From: UBA877 sp034436335
Lineage (GTDB): Bacteria; Chloroflexota; Anaerolineae; Anaerolineales; Villigracilaceae
Reading direction: 5' to 3'
Assembly: GCA_034436335.1 (NCBI GenBank)
Contig: DAOTVO010000004.1
Span: 1-56,280, forward strand
DNA length: 56,280 nt
A program made the position numbers and the translations under genes. Every line of letters begins with the position of its first letter. Position 1 is the stretch's first letter. The notes under the pieces were generated by a model, which saw only the letters and a program-made list of their open reading frames with translations, was not told the DNA's origin and ran no database searches. Shown here in pieces: positions 7,501-15,108 of this stretch.

Positions 7501-7965
7501 ATGACCTCCTGCCTCCCAACGATAATTTTACTCACCGAAGCCCCTCTCGACCTCGACGCCCTGCTCGCCCAAATCACCCTGCCTAGCACGGGCGCGGCGG
7601 TCTTCTTTACCGGAGTCGTGCGCGGCGTCACTGCCCGCGGCCAGCCGCATCAGACCACGCGCCTTGAGTATGAAGCCTACCAGCCGATGGCGGAGGAGAA
7701 AATGCGCCAGGTGGCCGAGGAAATTCGCCAGAAGTGGCCCTCGGTGGAAGGAATCGCCATTGTTCAGCGCCTCGGCAGGCTAGAAGTCGGCGCGCCGACT
7801 ACCCTGATTGCCTGCACCGCCGCCCATCGCGACACGGGCGTCTTCGAGGCCGCCCGCTACGGCATTGACCGGCTCAAGGAAATCGTCCCCGTCTGGAAAA
7901 AAGAAATCGGCCCGCAGGGCGAAGAATGGGTGGAAGGCCATTACCATCCCAGGCCGGGCGAGTGA
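7501..7965 (+). CDS. moaE: Molybdopterin synthase catalytic subunit
   Basis: A 154-residue large subunit of molybdopterin synthase, which inserts the dithiolene sulfurs delivered by MoaD. Recognisable motifs are GAAVFFTGVVRG, the LEYEAYQPMAEEKM active-site helix, IVQRLGRLEVG, and the catalytic lysine region PVWKKEIGPQGEEW. Length is normal. It completes the moaCDE operon. ATG 7501 is the first good start after the repeat tract; the first dozen residues are poorly conserved. Confidence 0.95.
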   Translation: MTSCLPTIILLTEAPLDLDALLAQITLPSTGAAVFFTGVVRGVTARGQPHQTTRLEYEAYQPMAEEKMRQVAEEIRQKWPSVEGIAIVQRLGRLEVGAPTTLIACTAAHRDTGVFEAARYGIDRLKEIVPVWKKEIGPQGEEWVEGHYHPRPGE

Positions 7966-8026
7966 GATGGCCAAATCGAAAATCTGCCTCTCACCCCTCT
8001 CTCATTCCCGCCCACCTGCCTTGTTG

Positions 8027-8032
8027 TATAAT
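8027..8032 (+). promoter_or_regulatory. -10 box 8 nt before the LysM lipoprotein start
   Basis: A perfect TATAAT ends 8 nt before GTG 8041, so transcription would begin at or next to the start codon. No good -35 hexamer was found at 16-18 nt. Confidence 0.5.
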
Positions 8033-8040
8033 CCCCGCTC

Positions 8041-9621
8041 GTGAAACCCTTCTCCGCAAAAACAGCCCTTTTTTCGGCATTCCTTCTGATAGTTCTTTTG
8101 CTGTCTGCTTGCGAAAGCAGCCTGTGGGGAAGTTATGACTCCTATCTGACCTCCTCCCCCGGCGCGGCGGCGACCGACACATTTTCTCCCCTCTCGGCCA
8201 CGGCGACCGCCCTTGCCGCGACGACCCAGGCCGCCCTCTATGAGACTGCCGACTATCAGATTCTCCCTCCCACCCCCACCTCCACCCCCGACTTGGCAAC
8301 GCGTCCCACCATCCTTTACGCCGCCCAGGCCGGCGACAGTTTGGAGGTGATTGCCATCCACTTTGGCGTTCAGCCCGAAGAAATCGCCTCTTCTGTTGTC
8401 CTGCCCCAAACCGGCTTCATTCCTGCCGGTACACCGCTGGTGATTCCCAACCGCCTGGCCGATACGCCGCTCTCGCCTGCCGCCAAACTACTCCCCGACA
8501 GCGAACTCGTCTATTCCCCCAGCGCGGTGGATTTCGACATCAGCGCCTACGCCGACTCGGCTGGCGGTTATCTCAAGGATTACCGCGAGTACCTCGCCGT
8601 GGACGGCTGGCTGACCGGGGCCGGCGTCATCCGCCGCCTGGCCTTCGAGAGTTCCATCAACCCGCGCCTGCTCCTGGCCTACATCCAGTACAAATCCGGC
8701 TGGGTGCAGGGCGAACCCTTTCCCGGCGTGAACCCGGACTATCCACTCGGTTTTGGCAATTTGATGTACCGCGGCCTCTATCAGCAGTTACGCCTGCTCG
8801 TCCAGGATTTGGACGCCGGTTACTACGGCTGGCGCGCCGGCGCGCTGACCGAACTGACTTTCCCAGACGGCGAAACCCTGCGCCTCAACCCCCGTCTCAA
8901 CGCCGGAACGGTGGCCTTGCAGTACCTCTTTTCGCGGCAGTACAACTACGACGACTGGCTGGCCGCCCTCGACCCGGAAACCGGCTTCATGGCCACCTAC
9001 CGCGCTCTCTTCGGCGACCCCTGGGAACGCGCCGCTCAGGTCGAGCCGCTCTTCCCCGCCGGCCTCATTCAGCCCGAACTGACCCTGCCTTTCGAGGTCG
9101 GCTACCTCTGGAGTCTGACTTCTGGGCCGCACCCGGCCTGGGAAGCCGAAAGCGCCCTGGCCGCCCTCGACTTCGCTCCGGCCATGCCTGCTCCCGGCTG
9201 CGGCGAATCCAACGCCTGGATTGTGGCCGTCGCCCCCGGCCTCATCGTCCGTTCCGGCGGCGGCTACGTCATCCTCGACCTGGACGGCGACGGTTACGAA
9301 CAGACCGGCTGGGTCGTCCTCTACATGCACGTCGCCACCAAAGACCGCATCGCCTTGGGCAAATGGGTGGACGCCGGCGACCGAATCGGCCACCCCTCCT
9401 GTGAAGGCGGGCGGGCAACCGGCACACACCTGCACATTGCCCGCAAATACAACGGCGAATGGATCGGTGCGGGCGGCCCCCTGCCTTTCGTCTTGAGCGG
9501 CTGGACGGCTCATGAAGGCGACGCCCCCTACTATGGCACGCTGACCAAAGGCGACGAAGTCATCACCTCCAGCATGTCGGCCACGCGCCAATCGCACATC
9601 ATTCGTCAGCCTGGAGAATGA
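8041..9621 (+). CDS. Lipoprotein with LysM and M23-type metallopeptidase domains (copy 1)
   Basis: A 526-residue exported cell-wall protein. The N-terminus is a lipoprotein signal with lipobox LSAC (Cys24), followed by a Thr/Pro-rich linker. A LysM peptidoglycan-binding domain lies near residues 97-140 (AAQAGDSLEVIAIHFGV). The middle region (INPRLLLAYIQYKSGW) resembles the start of a lysozyme-like helix bundle but has Gln where a catalytic Glu might be. The C-terminal domain matches M23 beta-lytic-type peptidases: GPHPAW with ALDFAP, YMHVA, and GTHLHIARKYNGEW supply the zinc and active-site residues. The likely role is peptidoglycan remodelling outside the membrane. A close paralogue follows after 13 nt. 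Confidence 0.85.
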   Translation: MKPFSAKTALFSAFLLIVLLLSACESSLWGSYDSYLTSSPGAAATDTFSPLSATATALAATTQAALYETADYQILPPTPTSTPDLATRPTILYAAQAGDSLEVIAIHFGVQPEEIASSVVLPQTGFIPAGTPLVIPNRLADTPLSPAAKLLPDSELVYSPSAVDFDISAYADSAGGYLKDYREYLAVDGWLTGAGVIRRLAFESSINPRLLLAYIQYKSGWVQGEPFPGVNPDYPLGFGNLMYRGLYQQLRLLVQDLDAGYYGWRAGALTELTFPDGETLRLNPRLNAGTVALQYLFSRQYNYDDWLAALDPETGFMATYRALFGDPWERAAQVEPLFPAGLIQPELTLPFEVGYLWSLTSGPHPAWEAESALAALDFAPAMPAPGCGESNAWIVAVAPGLIVRSGGGYVILDLDGDGYEQTGWVVLYMHVATKDRIALGKWVDAGDRIGHPSCEGGRATGTHLHIARKYNGEWIGAGGPLPFVLSGWTAHEGDAPYYGTLTKGDEVITSSMSATRQSHIIRQPGE

Positions 9622-9634
9622 AGGGTTTCCGGCC

Positions 9635-11086
9635 ATGTTTTTCAGAAAATTTTTGCTGGCGATCTTTCCCGTTCTGCTGGCGGCCTGCTCCTCCGTCCCC
9701 TCCGCGGACCTGATGCCTGCCGCGCCCAATTGGGACGCTCCCCCGGCCCCAACGGCCACCTCCTCCCCCCCGCGTCCCGAATACGAACCCGGTCAATTGG
9801 TCGAGTATGTCGCCCACAGCGGCGACACGCTCCCCGCTCTGGCGGCGCGCTTCAATACCACCATCGAAGAAATCCGCCGCGCCAATCCGCAAATTCCCGC
9901 CGACGCCACCACCATGCCGCCGGGAATGCCGATGCAAATCCCCATCTACTACCGCCCTTTCTGGGGAACGCAATTCCAGATTTTGCCCGACAGCCTCTAC
10001 GTCAACGGCCCGGCGCAGGTGGGCTTCGACATCGAGGCCTTCGTGCAGAGTCAGCCCGGCTGGCTGAAGGATTACCGCGCCTGGGCGCAGGGCGCCAACC
10101 GCAGCGGGGCCGACATCGTGCGCGTGGTGGCGACGAATTACAGTGTCAGCCCGCGCCTCCTCCTCGCCGTGCTGGAATACCGCGCCGGCGCGCTTTCGGA
10201 CCCGCTCGCCCCAGAAGGCCGCTATCCGCTAAAAATCTACAACCACAACTACTCCGGCCTCTACATGCAATTGGTCTGGGTTTCTAATGTCATGAATAAC
10301 GGCTTCTATGGCTGGCGCACCGGCAGGCTGGTCGAATTCGAACTCAGCGATGGCCGCCTTGAGCGTCCCGACCCCTGGCAGACGGCAGGGACGGTCGCCC
10401 TTCAATACCTTTTCTCACGGATCGAAGACCCGGCCGATTACGCCAAAGCCATTTCCCCCGAAGGGCTGGCCGCCGCGTACCGGCGCTTGTTCGGCGACCC
10501 CTGGCAGGCGGATTCACCGCACATCCCGGTCAGTTTGCAGCAGCCGGCGCTCACTTTCCCCTTCCGCCCCGGCGAGACCTGGGCCTTCACCGGCGGCCCA
10601 CACACCGGCTGGGGCACGCTCATGCCCTGGGCCGCCCTCGATTTTGCCCCTCCCGCGGCTGTGACGGGGTGTATGCCCACCGACTTGCCCGCTGTGGCGA
10701 TGGCCGACGGCGTGGTCGCCCGCTCCGAGACGGGGGTGGTGATGCTCGACCTGGACGGCGACGGCGACGAACGCACCGGCTGGAATCTGCTCTATTTGCA
10801 TGTAGCCACTTCCGGCCGCGCGCCGGTTGGGGCTGTGCTAAAGACGGGCGACCCGGTCGGCTACCCCTCCTGCGAGGGCGGGACGGCCACCGGCACGCAT
10901 GTGCATGTGGCGCGTAAATACAACGGGGAATGGATCCCCGCCGACAGCGCCATCCCGTTCAATTTTGAGGGCTGGGTGGCGCATAACGGTCTTGCACCGT
11001 ACGAGGGGACCCTAACGCGTAACGGCCAAACGGTAGTGGCCTGCGAATGCGCTACGTATACCAGCCAGGTGACGGCCGGAAAATAA
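9635..11086 (+). CDS. Lipoprotein with LysM and M23-type metallopeptidase domains (copy 2)
   Basis: A 483-residue paralogue of the preceding gene, with the same order of parts: lipobox LAAC (Cys18), Pro/Thr/Ser linker, LysM (VAHSGDTLPALAARFNTT), middle region (VSPRLLLAVLEYRAG) and C-terminal M23-like domain (GGPHTGWG, ALDFAPP, YLHVA, GTHVHVARKYNGEW). Shared blocks such as AGTVALQYLFSR and FGDPW show the pair arose by tandem duplication, with clear divergence since. The second copy keeps a Glu in the middle-domain motif where the first has Gln. It is probably co-transcribed with copy 1. Confidence 0.85.
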   Translation: MFFRKFLLAIFPVLLAACSSVPSADLMPAAPNWDAPPAPTATSSPPRPEYEPGQLVEYVAHSGDTLPALAARFNTTIEEIRRANPQIPADATTMPPGMPMQIPIYYRPFWGTQFQILPDSLYVNGPAQVGFDIEAFVQSQPGWLKDYRAWAQGANRSGADIVRVVATNYSVSPRLLLAVLEYRAGALSDPLAPEGRYPLKIYNHNYSGLYMQLVWVSNVMNNGFYGWRTGRLVEFELSDGRLERPDPWQTAGTVALQYLFSRIEDPADYAKAISPEGLAAAYRRLFGDPWQADSPHIPVSLQQPALTFPFRPGETWAFTGGPHTGWGTLMPWAALDFAPPAAVTGCMPTDLPAVAMADGVVARSETGVVMLDLDGDGDERTGWNLLYLHVATSGRAPVGAVLKTGDPVGYPSCEGGTATGTHVHVARKYNGEWIPADSAIPFNFEGWVAHNGLAPYEGTLTRNGQTVVACECATYTSQVTAGK

Positions 11087-11236
11087 AAAACGCCTCGATC
11101 CTCCGGCGCGTCTGTATCGCAGTCGGGTGACCTCCCAGTCTCCGCCTTCCCATCGCCGACAGCCCGGAAAGCCCGTCCTACGCTGCTGTGTTATATAATT
11201 TCCTCAAAGCCTTCTCCACTGCTTACTGACCACACA
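11087..11236. other. 150-bp gap between convergent genes
   Basis: This gap separates copy 2 of the LysM/M23 gene from osmC. It holds a short imperfect hairpin (CGCC with GGCG at about 11091-11109) without a T-run, and an AT-rich TTATATAATT at 11191-11200. Nothing in it is convincing as a gene or terminator. Confidence 0.4.
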
Positions 11237-11710
11237 TCACATCGGCTGGGTTTCGAAAGCCTTTTGGACAACCAGGCGGCTTTGGCCTTTCCCATCATCC
11301 TCGTAAATCTCATACTTCAAGTCGGTGGGGACCACCTTGTTCAGCATGGCCTGCGCCGGGCAGTATTTCGTGGCGGTCAGTTCGATGGCGCGCCGTACAG
11401 CGGCCTCGTCCAGGCCGCGGCCGCGGACATCGTACACGATGGTCAGGCGGGTGAAAACTTTGGGATGCTCCGGCGCTCTTTCGGCGTGCACGCGCACCTC
11501 GAATGCGGTAACCTGCTGCTGTTTCTTGCGCAGGATGGAGATGACGTCCATGGCGGTGCATCCGGCCAGGCTAACGGCCATCAGTTCCAGGGGGCGGAAG
11601 CCATCGTTCGCGCCGCCCACCTCCGGGTCCGCGCCGAGGCGGAGTTGGAAACCGGAGTCGGCTGTTCCGGTGAAACTCATCCCTTCTTGCCAGGTGACTT
11701 TTGCGTCCAT
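11237..11710 (-). CDS. OsmC-family peroxiredoxin
   Basis: A 157-residue OsmC/Ohr-family thiol peroxidase. The two redox cysteines are Cys51 in SLAGCTAMD, at the start of the long helix, and Cys117 in ATKYCPAQ. These proteins reduce organic hydroperoxides using cellular thiols. It is the last gene of a minus-strand run starting with an ECF sigma factor and containing two disulfide oxidoreductases, so it fits an oxidative thiol-stress regulon. Spacing to the upstream thioredoxin-like gene is 10 nt. Confidence 0.93.
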   Translation of the reverse strand: MDAKVTWQEGMSFTGTADSGFQLRLGADPEVGGANDGFRPLELMAVSLAGCTAMDVISILRKKQQQVTAFEVRVHAERAPEHPKVFTRLTIVYDVRGRGLDEAAVRRAIELTATKYCPAQAMLNKVVPTDLKYEIYEDDGKGQSRLVVQKAFETQPM

Positions 11711-11720
11711 CTTGTCTCCA

Positions 11721-12296
11721 TCAGGGTGTCAGAAGAGGCGTCACGTATTTTTCCAGCGTGGGCTGGTTGATCTGTCCGCTCCAGGCGTAGCGAATTGTGC
11801 CGCTGGCGTCAATCACATACGAACTGGGCAAATTGCCGTTGCGAAAGGCGGCGACGGCTTTCGTTTGGGGGTCAGGCCAGATGGGATAGGTGAGGCCGTG
11901 CGACTTGACGAAAGCCGCCACTTCCGAGACCGGTTCGCCTGCTTCGATGCCGATGAGGACGAAGTTCTCGTCGCTGTGGTCATTGTAGTAGGCCTGGAGT
12001 TCGGGAATCTCGGCCAGGCAAGGCGGGCACCACGTGGCCCAGTTGTTGACCAGCACCACCTTGCCCAAATAATCGCTGAGCGAGACGGTGTTGCCTTGCA
12101 GGTCGGTCAGCGTTAGGTTGGGGGCCGGCACGTTGAGAGACGCAGGCGGGAGGATGTAGGCGTCGTTGTTTTGCCGTTTTTTGTCGTTGTTGGCCGAGAG
12201 GGCGATAATCGCCGCCGCTCCAATCAGGAACACGGCGCCGATGACGAGAAACGAAACGCTCCCCGACGCTCTTTTGCGCGATTTTTTTCTTGTCAT
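11721..12296 (-). CDS. Membrane-anchored TlpA/ResA-type thioredoxin
   Basis: A 191-residue thioredoxin-fold protein held by an N-terminal membrane anchor (SFLVIGAVFLIGAAAIIAL, about residues 15-33), so the catalytic domain faces outside the membrane. The redox motif is WC90-PPC93, with the AhpC-TSA/TlpA context (VVLVNNWATWCPPC) and LPSSYVIDASGTIR near the cis-Pro. It probably reduces or shuffles disulfides of exported proteins or apocytochromes. Start 12296 is chosen because it places the basic MTRKKSRKR segment before the anchor and lies 7 nt after the previous gene. Confidence 0.9.
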   Translation of the reverse strand: MTRKKSRKRASGSVSFLVIGAVFLIGAAAIIALSANNDKKRQNNDAYILPPASLNVPAPNLTLTDLQGNTVSLSDYLGKVVLVNNWATWCPPCLAEIPELQAYYNDHSDENFVLIGIEAGEPVSEVAAFVKSHGLTYPIWPDPQTKAVAAFRNGNLPSSYVIDASGTIRYAWSGQINQPTLEKYVTPLLTP

Positions 12297-12303
12297 AGGC
12301 CAA

Positions 12304-12969
12304 TTATTGTCGAAGCGCCTGTCTAATGGCATTGACCAGAGCGGCTTCAGGGACAGCGCCGACGACATTTCCCGCGCCGTCGTTGATGACGGTGTGCGGC
12401 ACGCCGCTGACCTGATGCCGGTCGGCCAGAGCAGGGAACTCCATCGCTTCCACCATTTCGGCCTGCACCAAGGGGCTTTCGACGGCCATCATGTGCGCCA
12501 GCACTACTGCGCGCGGGCAGTAGGGGCAGGTGGGGGTGACGAAGACCTGCAACTGGACGGGTTTATCGAGGCCCTTCAGAAAGGCGCGTGTTTCGGGCGA
12601 AAGGCCGGAGTCGCGCTGGGAGACAATCAGGATGTCCTGAATGAGGGAGGTAAATTCATGCCCGGAGGGGATGCCCATCAGGCGCACGCCGTAATCGGTG
12701 ATGGTCTCATTGTCTTTGGCGGTGATGACGAGGGCGGGGGTTTTATCCACGCCGTATTGAACGGCCAACGCGGCGTCGGCTTGCAGGTCGTGCTGCTCAA
12801 CGCTGATTTTGTCCGAGAGAGCCGCCACTTCCTGGACGAGTTGCAGGGTGTCATCGCAATAATCGCAGTGTTCTTGCGTTCCGAAGAAAAGGATGTGTAC
12901 GGGTTCCTTGAGATCAGCAAAGACCTCGCGGATTTGGTCCTGGATGTTTTCGTTCAGTAACTGTGCCAT
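12304..12969 (-). CDS. Protein disulfide oxidoreductase (two thioredoxin folds)
   Basis: A 221-residue cytoplasmic glutaredoxin-like protein with two fused thioredoxin folds, each with its own redox pair: C35-D-Y-C38 and C148-P-Y-C151. Cis-prolines lie in KTPALV and SGVPHTV. This is the layout of the PDO family best known from hyperthermophilic archaea, which forms or isomerises intracellular disulfides and can work with thioredoxin reductase. Start 12969 has a GGAAAC sequence upstream. It lies between a zinc-ribbon gene and the TlpA-type gene in a redox operon. Confidence 0.9.
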   Translation of the reverse strand: MAQLLNENIQDQIREVFADLKEPVHILFFGTQEHCDYCDDTLQLVQEVAALSDKISVEQHDLQADAALAVQYGVDKTPALVITAKDNETITDYGVRLMGIPSGHEFTSLIQDILIVSQRDSGLSPETRAFLKGLDKPVQLQVFVTPTCPYCPRAVVLAHMMAVESPLVQAEMVEAMEFPALADRHQVSGVPHTVINDGAGNVVGAVPEAALVNAIRQALRQ

Positions 12970-13028
12970 TCGATGTTTCCTTTTTTTGTTTGATATGTTT
13001 GCCCACACGGGGCAAAAGGATGGGGTTA

Positions 13029-13229
13029 TCAGGTACAGCCTCCGCCGCCGCTGATGACGTAGCCGCACTTGATGCATTCGAGTTCCAGCAGGCCGTTGTA
13101 GTCCATTTTGCCCTGTCCGCATTGTGGACAGATGTCACCGGGGCGGATTGGCTTCGAAGAATCGGCGTCTGTGCTGGAGAACACCGGCGGCGTGAGAGCG
13201 GGGGCTTTGGGCTTTTCTGGTTCTTTCAT
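13029..13229 (-). CDS. Small zinc-ribbon protein
   Basis: A 66-residue protein with a Pro-rich N-terminal half and a C-terminal zinc ribbon formed by CPQC and CIKC about 18 residues apart. It ends in GGGGCT, giving one extra terminal Cys. The function is unknown. Its position between the anti-sigma factor and the disulfide oxidoreductase suggests a zinc- or thiol-linked part in the same stress response. Confidence 0.75.
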   Translation of the reverse strand: MKEPEKPKAPALTPPVFSSTDADSSKPIRPGDICPQCGQGKMDYNGLLELECIKCGYVISGGGGCT

Positions 13230-13254
13230 CTCCAGGTTAGATGCATGTCAGGGC

Positions 13255-13512
13255 TTAATGTTTCATGTAATCTTCGAGATGAAGGGTGCGATAGAGACGC
13301 TCGCGCACGGCAGGGGGGACATCGGCGGGTTCGCGTGTGGTTTCGTGATACAGGTAAATCGTCTTGCGCAGGGTGTCCACGACGACGCGGCAGTTGGGAC
13401 AGGAAGCCAGGTGTTCTTCGATTTCCTGACACAGGTTTTCTTCCAGGGATCCGTCCACATAGTCAGAGAGATTGCCCAGTATCTCTTTGCAGTTGGGATG
13501 TTTGGAAATCAT
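13255..13512 (-). CDS. Zinc-binding anti-sigma factor (RsrA-like)
   Basis: An 85-residue ZAS-family anti-sigma factor that would bind and silence the adjacent ECF sigma factor. Candidate zinc and redox residues are C8, C28, H34, C38 and C41, including the HxxxCxxC motif HLASCPNC. The spacing C8-C28-H34-C38-C41 equals that of C11-C31-H37-C41-C44 in Streptomyces RsrA (from memory), whose C11-C44 disulfide releases SigR under thiol stress. The start overlaps the sigma stop (ATGA). There is no membrane segment, so it is a soluble sensor. Confidence 0.88.
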   Translation of the reverse strand: MISKHPNCKEILGNLSDYVDGSLEENLCQEIEEHLASCPNCRVVVDTLRKTIYLYHETTREPADVPPAVRERLYRTLHLEDYMKH

Positions 13513-14114
13513 GTTGCTTCTTCCTTTTCGCGCAGTCGTTCGGCGTAATATCCGCCGAGCAGGTCACGCAGACGCAAACGGGCGCGCAGGAGACGGGTCT
13601 TCACGGCGGTTTCGCTTAGGCCGAGGGCTTCGCCGGTCTCCTGGATGGAAAGGCCTTCGATATCCCGCAGCAAGAAAACTACGCGTAAGGTATCGGGCAG
13701 GCGGCGGATGGCGTCATCCAGCACGCGGCGGGATTCGGCGCTGACGAACTCCTCTTCCGGCAGACAACACCAGTCGGTCAATTCGACTGGCATGTATTCT
13801 TCGCCGTTTTCATCCTCGGCAGTCTCTGCCAGGTCTGTTTCCGGTTTCTTTTTCCGCAGCATCATCAAGGCTTCGTTGGCGGCAATCCGATAGAGCCAGG
13901 TGGAAAGGCTGGAGCGTCCTTCGAAGGCGCGGATGTTTTGTAACGCCTTGAGGAAAGTGTTTTGCAACACATCTTCGGCATCTTGCGGATTGCCGAGCAT
14001 TTTCAAGGCCAGCCGATAGAGTGGACCGGAATAAGCATCAACCAGGCGGGCGAATTCTTGGCGGTTTCCTTCTTGAAGCGCTTGAACGGAAATATTTTGT
14101 TCGCTGCTACCCAT
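13509..14114 (-). CDS. ECF-type RNA polymerase sigma factor
   Basis: A 201-residue sigma-70-family factor of ECF type. Region 2 shows YRLALKMLGNPQDAEDVLQNTFLKAL and STWLYRIAANEALMMLRKKK. Region 4 shows LPDTLRVVFLLRDIEGLSIQETGEALGLSETAVKTRLLRARLRLRDLL, here quoted only as the span of about residues 136-184. An acidic linker (EDENGEEYMP) separates the two. It is the first gene of the six-gene minus-strand operon and is directly coupled to its anti-sigma factor. Its targets probably include this operon (see the upstream GGAAT-type site). Confidence 0.93.
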   Translation of the reverse strand: MGSSEQNISVQALQEGNRQEFARLVDAYSGPLYRLALKMLGNPQDAEDVLQNTFLKALQNIRAFEGRSSLSTWLYRIAANEALMMLRKKKPETDLAETAEDENGEEYMPVELTDWCCLPEEEFVSAESRRVLDDAIRRLPDTLRVVFLLRDIEGLSIQETGEALGLSETAVKTRLLRARLRLRDLLGGYYAERLREKEEAT

Positions 14115-14136
14115 TAGATGTTAGCCTCTTGAAAAA

Positions 14137-14177
14137 GTTACTGCTTGCAGTATACCCGATTCCGAAAGGCATGACAA
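14137..14177 (-). promoter_or_regulatory. Overlapping sigma-70-like and SigR-like promoters of the redox operon
   Basis: On the minus strand a TTGTCA (14177-14172) and a TATACT (14154-14149) are 17 nt apart, a good housekeeping promoter. Embedded in it is GGAAT (14163-14159), followed after 17 nt by GTAAC (14141-14137). This resembles the GGAAT-N18-GTT promoter class used by SigR-like ECF factors. The pair would allow basal expression plus autoregulation. The ECF reading is inference. Confidence 0.45.
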
Positions 14178-14257
14178 AACACACGGACAAACGTCAGTCC
14201 TTTCAGGATATTTGCCACTAGAAAGCAAGGCTCACTTTGACTAATATCCTACATAAT

Positions 14258-14740
14258 ATGGATTTGGAGAAATACGCTTCCCTTGCTTTTTTTAAGGGCC
14301 TGAGTGCTGCAGACCTGAGAGCGCTCGCGCCTTATTTTAAGTCTCTGCGATTTGTGGCCGGAACGACAATTTTCGAGCAGGGTGAGCGCGCCGAATCGGT
14401 CTATCTGGTGTCCAGCGGCGAGGTCCTTATCCGCTACAAGCCGATGGATGGGCCGCCGATGACTGTGACCCGTGTCCAGCCGGGCGGCATCTTTGGCTGG
14501 TCGGCGGCGATGGGCAACCAGACGTACACGTCTGGGGCGGTCTGTTCCCTGGACAGCGAAGTTTTGTGCATTCGCGGCGATGATTTGCGCAGTCTGTGCG
14601 ACAAGAACCCGCGCGTGGGAAGTGTGCTTCTCGAGCGGCTTTCTCTGGTGGTGGCCGAGCGTCAGCGCCACCGTCAGGGCGATATCTCCTCCCTCCTGGC
14701 CGACGGAATGCGCCAGGCTCATTGTTCAGGAGAGAATTGA
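14258..14740 (+). CDS. Cyclic-nucleotide-binding-domain protein without HTH
   Basis: A 160-residue protein that is essentially one CRP-type cNMP-binding fold: FFKGLSAADL, TTIFEQGERAESVYLVSSGEVLI, and GGIFGWSAAM at the phosphate-binding cassette position. The chain ends soon after the C-helix, so there is no DNA-binding helix-turn-helix. The ATG at 14258 is preferred; a TTG at 14237 would add seven residues. A NifU-type gene follows after 1 nt, implying a joint task. The cassette lacks the classic RxSA arginine pattern, so the ligand may not be cAMP. Confidence 0.75.
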   Translation: MDLEKYASLAFFKGLSAADLRALAPYFKSLRFVAGTTIFEQGERAESVYLVSSGEVLIRYKPMDGPPMTVTRVQPGGIFGWSAAMGNQTYTSGAVCSLDSEVLCIRGDDLRSLCDKNPRVGSVLLERLSLVVAERQRHRQGDISSLLADGMRQAHCSGEN

Positions 14741-14741
14741 G

Positions 14742-14978
14742 ATGGTAGACCCCAAAACTGAACTCCAACTGAAGGCATTGCTGGAACAGCTGAGCGCTTA
14801 CATTGAGACTTTCCATGGCGGCTCAGTGGAATACGTGGACTTCGATGGCAAAATCCTAAAGGTTCGGCTGGGCGGCGCATGTCTGGGCTGTCCGCTTTCG
14901 CCCAACACCTTGCACGGTTGGGTGGCAGGAACGGTGCGCCAGTTCTTCCCGGACATCGAAGACGTGCAGGCGGTGTGA
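14742..14978 (+). CDS. NifU-like Fe-S scaffold domain protein
   Basis: A 78-residue protein equal to the C-terminal NifU domain (Nfu type), with the cluster motif CLGC in GGACLGCPLSPNTL. These proteins carry and hand over [4Fe-4S] clusters. The start at 14742 follows AGGAGAG by a suitable distance and lies 1 nt after the cNMP-domain gene. A terminator hairpin follows. Length matches stand-alone Nfu proteins. Confidence 0.9.
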   Translation: MVDPKTELQLKALLEQLSAYIETFHGGSVEYVDFDGKILKVRLGGACLGCPLSPNTLHGWVAGTVRQFFPDIEDVQAV

Positions 14979-15003
14979 CAGCCTACGCGTATTCCCCCAA
15001 ATC

Positions 15004-15034
15004 GCCGCGATGCGTTTTTGCCTCGCGGCTTTTT
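15004..15034 (+). terminator. Intrinsic terminator after the NifU-like gene
   Basis: GCCGCGA (15004-15010) pairs with TCGCGGC (15023-15029) and is followed by TTTTT. It ends the cNMP/NifU transcription unit and lies just upstream of the ffh promoter. Confidence 0.75.
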
Positions 15035-15041
15035 GTCGCAC

Positions 15042-15070
15042 TTGACCATCCCTTGTTTCTCGGCTAAAAT
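15042..15070 (+). promoter_or_regulatory. Promoter of ffh
   Basis: TTGACC (15042-15047) and TAAAAT (15065-15070) are separated by exactly 17 nt, a good sigma-70-type promoter. The expected start of transcription is about 30 nt before GTG 15109. Confidence 0.75.
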
Positions 15071-15108
15071 CTGGCGGCTTTTGAAATCTTTTTTAATGAA
15101 ATGACCCT

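Noticed and set aside
11191..11200. TATAAT-like box (TTATATAATT) pointing into the antisense of osmC
   Set aside because: It has no -35, no gene follows in that direction, and TTATATAA is palindromic, so direction is undefined.
12998..13016. TTTGCCC/GGGCAAA hairpin between the zinc-ribbon and PDO genes
   Set aside because: There is no T-run on either side and the genes appear to be one operon, so no terminator is called.
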